A stretch of DNA of 64,000 nucleotides from Sphingomonas sp. 37zxx. GTDB taxonomy: Bacteria > Pseudomonadota > Alphaproteobacteria > Sphingomonadales > Sphingomonadaceae. Where the stretch lies: assembly GCF_000786205.1 (NCBI RefSeq), contig NZ_JROH01000010.1, forward strand, positions 1 to 64,000, read 5' to 3'. Shown in pieces: positions 38,558-46,335 of the stretch (its first letter is position 1; the number at the start of each line of letters is the position of its first letter). The notes under the pieces were generated by a model. The model was not told the origin of the DNA. It saw nothing but the letters and a program-made list of their open reading frames with translations, and did not search any database. The translations under genes and the position numbers were made by a program.

Positions 38558-39277
38558 ATGCGTATCTTTCCCACGGTCCTGGCCACTGCCGCTGCGCTGC
38601 TGACCCCAACCATCGCATCGGCCCAGCAGGCGGCACCGGCAGCGTCACCGCAACCGGCAGCGTTCAACCTGCCGCCATTACCCTACGCCGCGAACGCGCT
38701 CGAGCCCGCAATCGATGCTGACACGATGACCATCCATCATGATAGGCATCACAAGGCCTATGTCGATGCGCTCAACAAGGCTGTGAGCGAGACCCCGACG
38801 CTGGTTGGCCAGACGCTCGAACAGATCGTCGCGCGTGCAGGCACGCTTCCGACCATCGTGCGCAACAACGCCGGTGGGCATTGGAACCACAGTTTCTTCT
38901 GGAAGACGATGGCACCGCCCGCCGAGACCGGCCAGCCTTCGCCCGCGCTACGGTCGGCGATCGAAAAAGGCTTCGGTTCGCTCGATGCCTTCAAGACGGC
39001 GTTTAAGGCCAGCGGCACAGGCCGCTTCGGCTCGGGCTGGGTGTGGCTGATCGTCGGCAAGGACGGCAAGCTCGCGATCACCTCGACACCCAATCAGGAC
39101 AATCCGCTGATGGACGTGGCCGAGGTGAAGGGCACGCCCATCCTGGGCAACGACGTCTGGGAGCATGCCTACTACCTCAAATATCAAAACCGTCGCGCCG
39201 ACTATCTGGATGGCTGGTGGCAGGTGGTCAACTGGAAGGCGGTCTCCGATCGCTTTGCTGCCGCGACCAAGCGCTGA
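38558..39277 (+). CDS. Exported Fe/Mn superoxide dismutase
   Basis: 239 aa with a signal peptide (residues 1-23, ending SAQ), hence periplasmic. The family hallmarks are present: LPPLPYAANALEPAIDADTM, the first ligands in MTIHHDRHHKAYVDAL, GGHWNHSFFW, and DVWEHAYYLKYQNRRADY holding the last Asp and His ligands. Ribosome site AAAAGGAAC. Periplasmic SODs of the Fe/Mn type are uncommon; it lies between two receptors in a copper-handling operon and may counter superoxide formed during metal reduction. Confidence 0.93.
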   Translation: MRIFPTVLATAAALLTPTIASAQQAAPAASPQPAAFNLPPLPYAANALEPAIDADTMTIHHDRHHKAYVDALNKAVSETPTLVGQTLEQIVARAGTLPTIVRNNAGGHWNHSFFWKTMAPPAETGQPSPALRSAIEKGFGSLDAFKTAFKASGTGRFGSGWVWLIVGKDGKLAITSTPNQDNPLMDVAEVKGTPILGNDVWEHAYYLKYQNRRADYLDGWWQVVNWKAVSDRFAAATKR

Positions 39278-39330
39278 GTTTTCCGCTGATACTCCTCAAC
39301 CCATCTGCGCTTGACCAAACTGGACCGTTC

Positions 39331-41468
39331 ATGACCTTTTCCCGACGATTGCTGTTGCTCACGACCTGTCTTGCCACACCGGCGTTCGCGCAAACGACGC
39401 CTTCCGAAGATGCAACGCGTCGCGACGACATCGTCGTCATCGGCCAGAACTTTGTGGTCGCAGACAGCAGCGCCGCCACAAAGTCCGACGCCCCGATCCT
39501 GACGACGCCGCAAGCAATCTCGGTGGTCAACAGCGACTTCATCGATGCGCTCAACCTGCGCACGGTGGCGGAAGCGCTCAACTATACCTCCGGCGTGCGT
39601 GCTCAGGCATTTGGCAGCGACACGCGGATCGAATATTATCAGCTGCGCGGCTTCGCGAGCTCAAACTTCTACAAGGACGGTCTGGTTCTCTACAATTCGG
39701 GCGCGTTCCTGTCGTGGACTACGCCCGCCGAAGGGATCCGCCGATTGGAGGTGCTGAAGGGTCCGTCATCGGTCCTCTACGGCGGCGGCAGCGCCGGCGG
39801 AATCGTCAACATCGTCTCAAAAGCACCGACGCGCCGCACGATCGCAAACGTTGAGGCTGGCATCGACGAATATGGCAGCGTCTATGGCTCGGCAGACGTT
39901 GGCGGCGCGATTTTCGACACACTTGCCGTCCGCGCGAACGCGCTCGTCCGGCGTGGCGACACCCAAGTCGAACTAGCGGAGGACAACCGCACTTTTGGCG
40001 CTCTGGCGCTCGGCTGGACGCCGACCAGCGACACGACCCTGACGCTACGCACCAGCTATACGCGCGACCGGTCGCAACGGCCGACCGGGTTCGTGCCCTA
40101 TGCCGGCTTCGTCACCCCGCTGCCAGACGGCCGGCGCATCCCGATCGACCTGTTCGTCAGCGATCCTTCGGTCGATGCCTACGACCGTGACCAGTTCGAG
40201 GCGGGGTATACGCTCGAAACGAAGCTCGGAGAAAATCTGCGCTTCGTATCCAACGGCCGCTATGCCGAGATTGACCTCTATTATGCGGGGCTGTTCGGAT
40301 CATTCACTGGCAACCCGGCGCTGGTCGATGGCCGCTATGTCCTTAACCGCGGCAATTCGACGCTGGATGCCGAACTCGACAACATTACGGTCGATAACCA
40401 CCTCGACGCGACGTTCGCGACGGGGCCTTTGAAACATCAGATCCTCGGCGGCATCGACTACAGTTACTCTCGCGCGCGCAACACCAACCGGATGGGGACC
40501 GCGCCACAGCTCGACATCTTAGCACCGGTCTACAATGTGGTCATTCCGGCGTTGGGTGCAGCCGGCACGACACGACAGAATCTCGACCAGACTGGGCTAT
40601 ATCTGCAGGACCGGATCACTATTGGCGGTCTGAATGCCCTGCTTTCAGCCCGTCACGACTGGGTCGGCATCACCGCGATCGCCGCGAGCGGCGCGGCGAC
40701 ACGCGGCGAGCCTGCGAAAACGACGTATCGTGCCGGTCTGAGCTATGCGACGTCGTTCGGTCTCGCACCGTTCGTCAGCTATGCGACCTCGTTTACGCCG
40801 GTCATCGGCGTCGAGCTGGCGACGCGGCAGTATTTCCGTCCCGAGACGGGTGAGGCGTGGGAAGCGGGCCTGAAATATCAGGCCAGTGGCTTCCCGCTGC
40901 TCGCCACCGCTTCCCTGTTCTCGATCGAACGCGACGGGGTCGTCGTGTCCAATCCGATAGCCGGCTTCCCCACCAACCAGAGTCAGCTTGGCCTCGTCCG
41001 TTCGCGCGGCGGCGAGATCGAGGTTCAGGCGCGCCCGGTGCCTACGCTCAATATAACCGCCGCCTTGACCCGGTTCGAGATCAGAAACCGTGCATCGTCC
41101 AACACTCTCGCCGGGACAGTGGGCAAGACGCCAACCGCGACGCCCGAATTCACGGCCTCTGCCTTCGTGGATTACACATTGCCCGACGGCAGTTTCCTGC
41201 CTGGCTTCGGGCTCGGCGCTGGCGTGCGTCATGTCGGCCGGAGTTGGGCCGACACCGCGAACACGTTGCCGGTGCCCGCCGCAACGGTATTCGATGCGGA
41301 ATTCACTACGACCTCGGTGGATTTCGCATCGCGGGCAACGTCTCCAACCTGTTCGACAAGGCCTATGTGGGTGCCTGCCCCTCGGCCGGCACCTGCTACT
41401 CAGCCAACCTGCGCCGCGCGACGTTCAGCCTCGCCTATCGCTTTGGAGACGCCCGATTACCGAACTAG
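39331..41468 (+). pseudogene. TonB-dependent siderophore-type receptor (island A, receptor 3), frameshifted near C terminus
   Basis: From ATG 39331 the frame codes signal peptide, TonB box DDIVVIGQNF, plug (LTTPQAISVVNSDFIDALN, LEVLKGPSSVLYGGGSAGG) and most of the barrel. At about 41302-41305 the reading frame is lost: in the present frame translation continues as nonsense to 41940, while the -1 frame resumes a perfect barrel end (HYDLGGFRIAGNVSNLF, then FSLAYRFGDARLPN, stop 41468). A single missing C after GAATTC would explain it. Either a recent loss or a sequence error; the rest is intact. The true C terminus overlaps the next gene. Confidence 0.85.
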
Positions 41469-42277
41469 ATCGTCGCACTTTGCTTGCGCTCGCCGGAGTC
41501 GCGGGCATCGGCCTGCCGGCGCTTGCCGATGCGCAGACGCCGCCCGCCGTTTCGCCGGGTGCCCGCGATCCGATGGCGACCCCGCCGGACGCGCCGGTGG
41601 TCGCCATCCTGATCCACCCACGCATGGTGATGCTCGACCTGATCGGGCCGATGACCGCGCTCAACATTCTGCGCTGCCGGATCAACCTCGTCTGGAAGGA
41701 CAAGGTACCCGTCGTGACAGAGCTTGGTTTGCCGATCACTGCCACGCAGACCTTCGTCGAGTGTCCCCGCGATCTCGACGTGCTGATGGTGCCAGGCGGC
41801 ATGCTGGGTTCGGTGGCGTGCATGAACGATCCCGAGGTGATGACCTTCCTCGCCGATCGCGGATCGCGCGCGAAGTGGGTGACGAGCATCTGCACTGGTG
41901 GACTGACGATTGCTGCGGCCGGGCTGCTCAAGAGCTATGACGCCAATGCCACCTGGACGATCTCGCACCTGCTGCCGTTGATGGGCGCGCGCCATGTCGA
42001 CAAGCGCGTGGTGATCGACCGCAACCGCATGACCTGCGGCGGCGTCACCGCCGGCATCGACCTTGGCCTGACGCTTGCCGCGAAACTGCGCGGCGAAGAC
42101 GCGGCTAAGCGCGTCCAGCTCATCATGGAATACGCCCCAGAGCCGCCGTTCCAGAGCGGCACGCCCGCGCAGGCACCGCAAATCGCGGCTGCCATTCGCG
42201 AAGCGACGCCGTGGATGCAGTCGCAGGCCCGCGGCGCGGCTGAGGCAGCGGGCAAGCGGCTCGGGATATCATTGTGA
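41456..42277 (+). CDS. Exported DJ-1/PfpI family protein (isonitrile-hydratase-like), copy 2
   Basis: About 273 aa. The Tat-like signal (ELDRRTLLALAGVAGIGLPA) begins right at the end of receptor 3, but no ATG, GTG or TTG lies in frame before the twin arginine; the best candidate is ATT at 41456, six nt after GGAGA. The mature part has VAILIHPRMVMLDLIGPM, VLMVPGGMLGSV, and the nucleophile elbow VTSICTGGLTIAAAGLL. It pairs with copy 1, each following a TonB receptor, so the pair probably arose by duplication of a receptor/DJ-1 unit. Alternative: a start needing repair of the upstream frameshift region. Confidence 0.8.
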   Translation: MTELDRRTLLALAGVAGIGLPALADAQTPPAVSPGARDPMATPPDAPVVAILIHPRMVMLDLIGPMTALNILRCRINLVWKDKVPVVTELGLPITATQTFVECPRDLDVLMVPGGMLGSVACMNDPEVMTFLADRGSRAKWVTSICTGGLTIAAAGLLKSYDANATWTISHLLPLMGARHVDKRVVIDRNRMTCGGVTAGIDLGLTLAAKLRGEDAAKRVQLIMEYAPEPPFQSGTPAQAPQIAAAIREATPWMQSQARGAAEAAGKRLGISL

Positions 42278-42306
42278 CCAGCCTCAACAACTTCAGGAGA
42301 CTTCAA

Positions 42307-43164
42307 ATGCGACCTGTCCTCATGGCCGCTATGACAGCGGTGAGCCTGGGCCTCGCTGCCCCTGCACTGGCGCAGCAGGCCCAGCCTGTTGAAATCCGCT
42401 TCGATGCGCGAGTCGGCGCCGCGTCGGCACGCTGCGGACAGGCCTATGCCGGCGTTGGCACGTCCAAGGCGGGGCTGCGGTTTCAGGACATCCGCTTCTA
42501 TGTGTCGGCGGTGCGGCTGATCGACGCGCGCGGGGGAGAGGTGCCGGTCACCCTGATCCCCGATGACCAGTGGCAGAACGATCAAGTGACGCTCCTGGAC
42601 TTCGAGGACCGCACCGGCAACTGCAACGGCAGCGCGGGCACCAACATGGCGGTCCGCGGAACCGTGCCCAAGGGCGATTATCGCGGCGTTGTATTCGAAA
42701 TTGGCGTACCGCAAGCGATCAATCATCAGGATCCGACGCTCGCGGCATCGCCGCTCAACGTCACCGGCATGACCTGGCCGTGGCGGATCGGCTACAAGTT
42801 CACCGGCGTCGATATGGAAACCAGCGGCGGTGCGGGCGGACCCAGTGCCGCGACCGGCTTTTCCATTCATCTGGGGAGCACCGAATGCGCCGACGGTCCG
42901 CCCATGGCCGCACCGAAGATCGCTTGTGCCAACGCCAATCGCCCGACCTACCGGCTAAGCGGGTTCGATCCGGCAAGATCCGTGGTCGTTCTTGACATCG
43001 GCGCGCTGCTGGCGGGCACCGACATCACCGTGAACGCGCCGAAATCGGCATCGGGCTGCATGTCGTTTCCCGGCGATGGCGATTGCGGCGCAATCTTTGA
43101 CCGACTGGGGCTTGCCTGGGAAGGAAAGGCCTCGGGCGGACAGAAGTGGGTGCGGGCCGATTAA
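42307..43164 (+). CDS. mbnP: MbnP-family copper-binding protein (four-Cys metallo-mystery pair)
   Basis: 285 aa. The ATG at 42307 has AGGAG 7 nt upstream; a GTG at 42274 overlapping the previous stop is the other option. Signal peptide to about residue 23 (PALAQ). Cysteines occur in ARCGQAY, GNCNGS, TECADG, KIACAN, SGCMSF and GDCGA; the signature segments RFQDIRFYVSAVRLID, MTWPWRIGYKFTGVD and GFSIHLGSTEC identify the TIGR04052-type family. In methanotrophs the partner MbnH oxidises a tryptophan of MbnP to kynurenine, creating a high-affinity Cu(I) site. The partner follows directly. Confidence 0.9.
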   Translation: MRPVLMAAMTAVSLGLAAPALAQQAQPVEIRFDARVGAASARCGQAYAGVGTSKAGLRFQDIRFYVSAVRLIDARGGEVPVTLIPDDQWQNDQVTLLDFEDRTGNCNGSAGTNMAVRGTVPKGDYRGVVFEIGVPQAINHQDPTLAASPLNVTGMTWPWRIGYKFTGVDMETSGGAGGPSAATGFSIHLGSTECADGPPMAAPKIACANANRPTYRLSGFDPARSVVVLDIGALLAGTDITVNAPKSASGCMSFPGDGDCGAIFDRLGLAWEGKASGGQKWVRAD

Positions 43165-43166
43165 CG

Positions 43167-44357
43167 ATGCGACGGATATCGCATCTTGCCCTGCTGGTGT
43201 CGGCACTGATTCTGGCGTTCAGCGTCTCCCACGCCCAGCAGCGCGCGACCGGTCTGGGGCCGATCGATGCGCTGGTCGCCAGCGCCTATGATTTCGGACT
43301 GCCCGGCTGGGCACCAAAGCCTTTGGAGCCCGCTGCCAACCGGACAACGGTGGCGAAGGTCGAGCTTGGTCGGCACCTGTTCTACGACAAGCGACTGTCG
43401 CTCGACGGATCGATGGCGTGTGCAAGCTGCCATCAACAGGCATTGGCCTTTACCGATGGCCGCGCGACATCACCCGGCGTCACCGGCCAGATGACGCCCC
43501 GCAACGCTATGTCGCTTGCCAATGTCGCCTATTTCCCGGTCCTGACCTGGGGTAATCCGCTGCTAAAACATCTCGAGCAGCAGGCGCTCGTTCCGCTGAT
43601 CGGGCAGGAACCGGTCGAACTGGGCCTGGCCGGCAAGGAAGGCGAGATGATCCGCCGGCTCGCCGCAGAGCCGGTCTACGGCAAGCTGTTCGTCGAAGCC
43701 TTCCCCGAAGCGAGGGGCGAGATTTCACTAGCAACGGTGGTGCGCGCACTGGCGGCGTTCCAGCGATCGCTGATCTCGCTGCGCTCGCCCAATGACCGAT
43801 ATCGCTATGAAGGCGATGTCGATGCGATCCCGGAAAGCGCGATCCGTGGTGAGGCGCTGTTCTTCTCCGAGCGGCTCGAATGCCATCACTGCCACAACGG
43901 TATCAATTTCGCCGACACGGTGCTGCACGAACGCAACAAGGCTGGCGAGGTCGCCTTCCACAACACGGGCCTCTACAATATCGACGGCAAGGGCGGCTAT
44001 CCCGCCCCCAATTTCGGCATCGCCGAGATCACCGGACGGCCCGAGGACATGGGTCGTTTCCGAACGCCCAGCCTGCGAAACGTCACGGTCACGGCACCTT
44101 ATATGCATGACGGATCGATCGCCACGCTGGATGAGGTCATCGACCATTACGCAGCGGGTGGGCGCACGATCGCGTCCGGCCCTAATGCCGGTGTCGGCCG
44201 AACCAATCCGCTCAAAAGCTCGTTCGTGCCGGGGTTCAGCATTACCAAAGCGGAACGCGCGGACTTGATCGCTTTCCTGACCTCGCTGACCGACGAGCGG
44301 TTCCTGACCGATCCGCGGTTCAGCGATCCTTGGCTCAAGACGGAGAAACCCAAATGA
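43167..44357 (+). CDS. mbnH: MbnH-type di-heme cytochrome c peroxidase/MauG family protein
   Basis: 396 aa, ATG 43167 just after the MbnP stop. Signal peptide ends about residue 24 (SHAQ). Two c-type heme sites: CASCH (about residue 90) and CHHCH (about residue 240), plus LGRHLFYDKRLSLDGS and APYMHDGS typical of MauG/CcpA-like di-heme proteins. Paired with MbnP it would carry out tryptophan oxidation on its partner. The stop overlaps the copC ATG (ATGA). Confidence 0.92.
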   Translation: MRRISHLALLVSALILAFSVSHAQQRATGLGPIDALVASAYDFGLPGWAPKPLEPAANRTTVAKVELGRHLFYDKRLSLDGSMACASCHQQALAFTDGRATSPGVTGQMTPRNAMSLANVAYFPVLTWGNPLLKHLEQQALVPLIGQEPVELGLAGKEGEMIRRLAAEPVYGKLFVEAFPEARGEISLATVVRALAAFQRSLISLRSPNDRYRYEGDVDAIPESAIRGEALFFSERLECHHCHNGINFADTVLHERNKAGEVAFHNTGLYNIDGKGGYPAPNFGIAEITGRPEDMGRFRTPSLRNVTVTAPYMHDGSIATLDEVIDHYAAGGRTIASGPNAGVGRTNPLKSSFVPGFSITKAERADLIAFLTSLTDERFLTDPRFSDPWLKTEKPK

Positions 44358-44710
44358 CCGGTGCACGCTACGCAATCGCCGCCATGTTGATGCTGTCGAC
44401 GCCGTTTTCATCGGCGTTCGCCCATACGGCGCTCAAGAGTTCCAATCCGGCCAGCGGAAGTGTCCTGACGCAATCGCCGCCGACGCTCGTGCTGAACTTT
44501 ATCGAGCCATCGCGGCTGACATCGCTTGTCGTCGTCACGGCGACGGGCGAACGACGCTTGCCATTCGGGCCAACTGGCAGCGGAGTGACCTTTACTGCGC
44601 AAAAGCCCGGCTTCGTGCGCGGTCGCAACGAGATACGCTGGCGAGCCCTATCCCGCGATGGCCACGTGATCGAAGGCAGCATCATCGTCGTGCTGCACGC
44701 ACCGGCATAA
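44354..44710 (+). CDS. copC: CopC-family periplasmic copper protein
   Basis: 118 aa. Signal peptide ends ...SSAFA, and the mature N terminus is HTALKSSNPASGS, with the copper-ligand histidine at its first position as in CopC. The cupredoxin-like fold continues with LNFIEPSRLTSLVVV and ends RALSRDGHVIEGSIIVVL, where the DGH motif supplies further ligands. ATGA overlap with the mbnH-like gene and 3 nt to copD. Confidence 0.92.
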   Translation: MTGARYAIAAMLMLSTPFSSAFAHTALKSSNPASGSVLTQSPPTLVLNFIEPSRLTSLVVVTATGERRLPFGPTGSGVTFTAQKPGFVRGRNEIRWRALSRDGHVIEGSIIVVLHAPA

Positions 44711-44713
44711 CGC

Positions 44714-45967
44714 ATGTTAGAAGCCCTTGCGGCCGTCATCAAGGGCTTGGGCTATGCGGCCGCGCTGACCGCGGCCGGGACCACGCTTGCGCGGTCGACG
44801 CTGGCGCGCGGCTTGCCCATGCCCATACCCTCCCTGGACCGGTTGATCCGCTGGGCCGGCTTGCCGCTTGCAACTGCGATTTCAGGCACTGCGCTGCTCT
44901 TTTTCCTGCGGCTCGGCGGCGATGCAGATACCGAAACGCTAGGTGCGATCTTCCTATCTCCACTCGGGCTCGCCCTCGCGATGCAATTTGCGGGCGGGCT
45001 TTGGCTAGCCTTCACCGCCCATCGCCCGATCGCAATCGTCGGCGCGCTGCTTGTCATAATCGCATTCGGCGTGGTCGGTCATTCAGCGACACGCGGCGTC
45101 GTATCCTCCGCCACGGTGGTACTTCATGTCGCTGCCGCTGCATGGTGGCTCGGCGGTCTGTGGGCACTGCTGCTCGCAAAGCGAAGACTGCCGGAAAGAT
45201 CTTTGCCGCAACTGGTCGTCCTATTCAGCCGCCAGGCCGTGTGGATCGTCGCTGTTCTGCTACTCGCTGCACTGACCACCGCAGCGTTGATCCTCGACTT
45301 CCAGTTCGATCTTGCACGCGACTATGATCGGGCACTGCTGACCAAGCTGGGCCTGACACTCGCACTGCTCGCACTGGCGGGCTTCAACAAGCTGATCGTC
45401 GCGCCGCGTCTTGTCTCGCAGCCGGCGGCCGGTTCATGGTTGCGACGCACGGTCCTGTTGGAGCTTTTGCTGTTTTCGGCAATCATGGCGACCACCGCTT
45501 TCGTCACGACCTATCTGTCGCCGCACGATGCGAACGAGCAGCCCGTGCATCACGAAGGTCAGCCGGGCGCGCGCGGACCTGTTGCCATCATCCAGCCGTG
45601 GGCACCCGCCATGCCAAGCGGTGCGAGTACAGGTGCCGGCTATATGACCATTCTGAACAACCAGCCGGTCGAGGATCGTCTGATTTCGGCCAGCAGCCCG
45701 TGGGCGGAGCAGGTGACGCTGCATCGTTCCTCCACGATCGACAGTGTATCGCGCATGCGCGAGGTGGACAGACTCAGCATTTCCGCGAAGACCGAAATTG
45801 TGATGGCACCCGGCGGACTGCACCTGATGTTCACCGGCTTGTACGCACCATTCGTCGCAGGAGACGTCGTCCCGCTGACATTGGTGTTTGAACGCGCCGG
45901 ATCAGTTGCGGTCCAGCTGAGCGTTCAGCAGCTCGGCAGCCGGCCTGTTGCAGAACACAACCATTAG
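44714..45967 (+). CDS. copD: CopD membrane protein fused to a PCu(A)C copper-chaperone domain
   Basis: 417 aa. Residues 1-270 are an eight-or-so-helix CopD module (VVGHSATRG and HVAAAAWWLGGLWAL, with the conserved histidines). After a linker with HDANEQPVHHEGQ, residues 290-410 form a complete PCu(A)C domain whose copper motif is exact: H(RSSTIDSVSR)M, then 21 residues, then HLM, i.e. HX10MX21HXM. Thus an inner-membrane copper importer carries its own periplasmic chaperone. It closes the copper run; the att repeat is 117 bp downstream. Confidence 0.9.
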   Translation: MLEALAAVIKGLGYAAALTAAGTTLARSTLARGLPMPIPSLDRLIRWAGLPLATAISGTALLFFLRLGGDADTETLGAIFLSPLGLALAMQFAGGLWLAFTAHRPIAIVGALLVIIAFGVVGHSATRGVVSSATVVLHVAAAAWWLGGLWALLLAKRRLPERSLPQLVVLFSRQAVWIVAVLLLAALTTAALILDFQFDLARDYDRALLTKLGLTLALLALAGFNKLIVAPRLVSQPAAGSWLRRTVLLELLLFSAIMATTAFVTTYLSPHDANEQPVHHEGQPGARGPVAIIQPWAPAMPSGASTGAGYMTILNNQPVEDRLISASSPWAEQVTLHRSSTIDSVSRMREVDRLSISAKTEIVMAPGGLHLMFTGLYAPFVAGDVVPLTLVFERAGSVAVQLSVQQLGSRPVAEHNH

Positions 45968-46084
45968 CGGCAAGGCTCGGACACGGCAGCTATCAGGGTC
46001 GCCCATTTCCTATCGGCATCTATCCCTCCGAAGTTGGATGTCGAGCCCGCCGTTTACCACCGAACGCCCCCGTTTCTACTACCC

Positions 46085-46103
46085 CTCATTCCCACTCGAT
46101 TGT
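46085..46103 (-). repeat. att core 2: guaA 3'-end repeat
   Basis: An identical 19-bp copy of the repeat at 30507, same orientation, again reading Thr-Ile-Glu-Trp-Glu-stop on the minus strand with non-guaA sequence before it. It separates the copper cargo from the defence genes. Because both copies lack the rest of guaA, the intact gene is expected to the right of the window. Confidence 0.8.
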
Positions 46104-46335
46104 TCGGACGCATCATAGCGCGTTGATTTTACAGGACAAATTATTTTTCACCTGTCCCGTTTACCGGCGGCTGGACCGTCAAAAACTTACGCTGCTGATT
46201 TCATTGAAGAATTTTGGCTGATCGAAAATTCCTCGATTTCGAGGACTATCGACAGCGATCGGTCGATTTTCGAATCGTGAACGACCAAAGAGGCTTCACG
46301 CCGGCCCTTGATTATACCGTCAACCACGCCAGCGT
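46104..46335. other. Arm region after att core 2, no gene
   Basis: 232 bp with short homology to the arm after core 1: CATCATA and TGATTTT at the same offsets, ACCGTCAAAAAC at 46175 and TACCGTCAA at 46315. A short plus-strand frame (46214-46465) overlaps the sbcC end and looks spurious. Probably integrase-binding arm sequence. Confidence 0.55.

Larger units (their letters stand above)
30507..46103. mobile_element. Island A: putative copper-handling genomic island at guaA site
   Basis: A 15.6-kb segment bounded by direct 19-bp guaA 3'-end repeats, each followed on its right by a related AT-rich arm. Within it, every gene from DUF2946 to the CopD fusion points right, and most neighbours overlap or are close, so the cargo looks like one operon. 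No integrase gene is inside, so it either lost it or was moved by the integrase of the adjacent element. Boundaries are supported by sequence; mobility is inferred. Confidence 0.7.

Noticed and set aside
39043-39330. Extended N terminus of TonB receptor 3
   Set aside because: It lies within the SOD gene in another frame; the signal peptide begins at the ATG at 39331.
41469-41940. Read-through C terminus of receptor 3
   Set aside because: This is the wrong frame after the frameshift and overlaps the DJ-1/PfpI gene; the composition is unlike a barrel.
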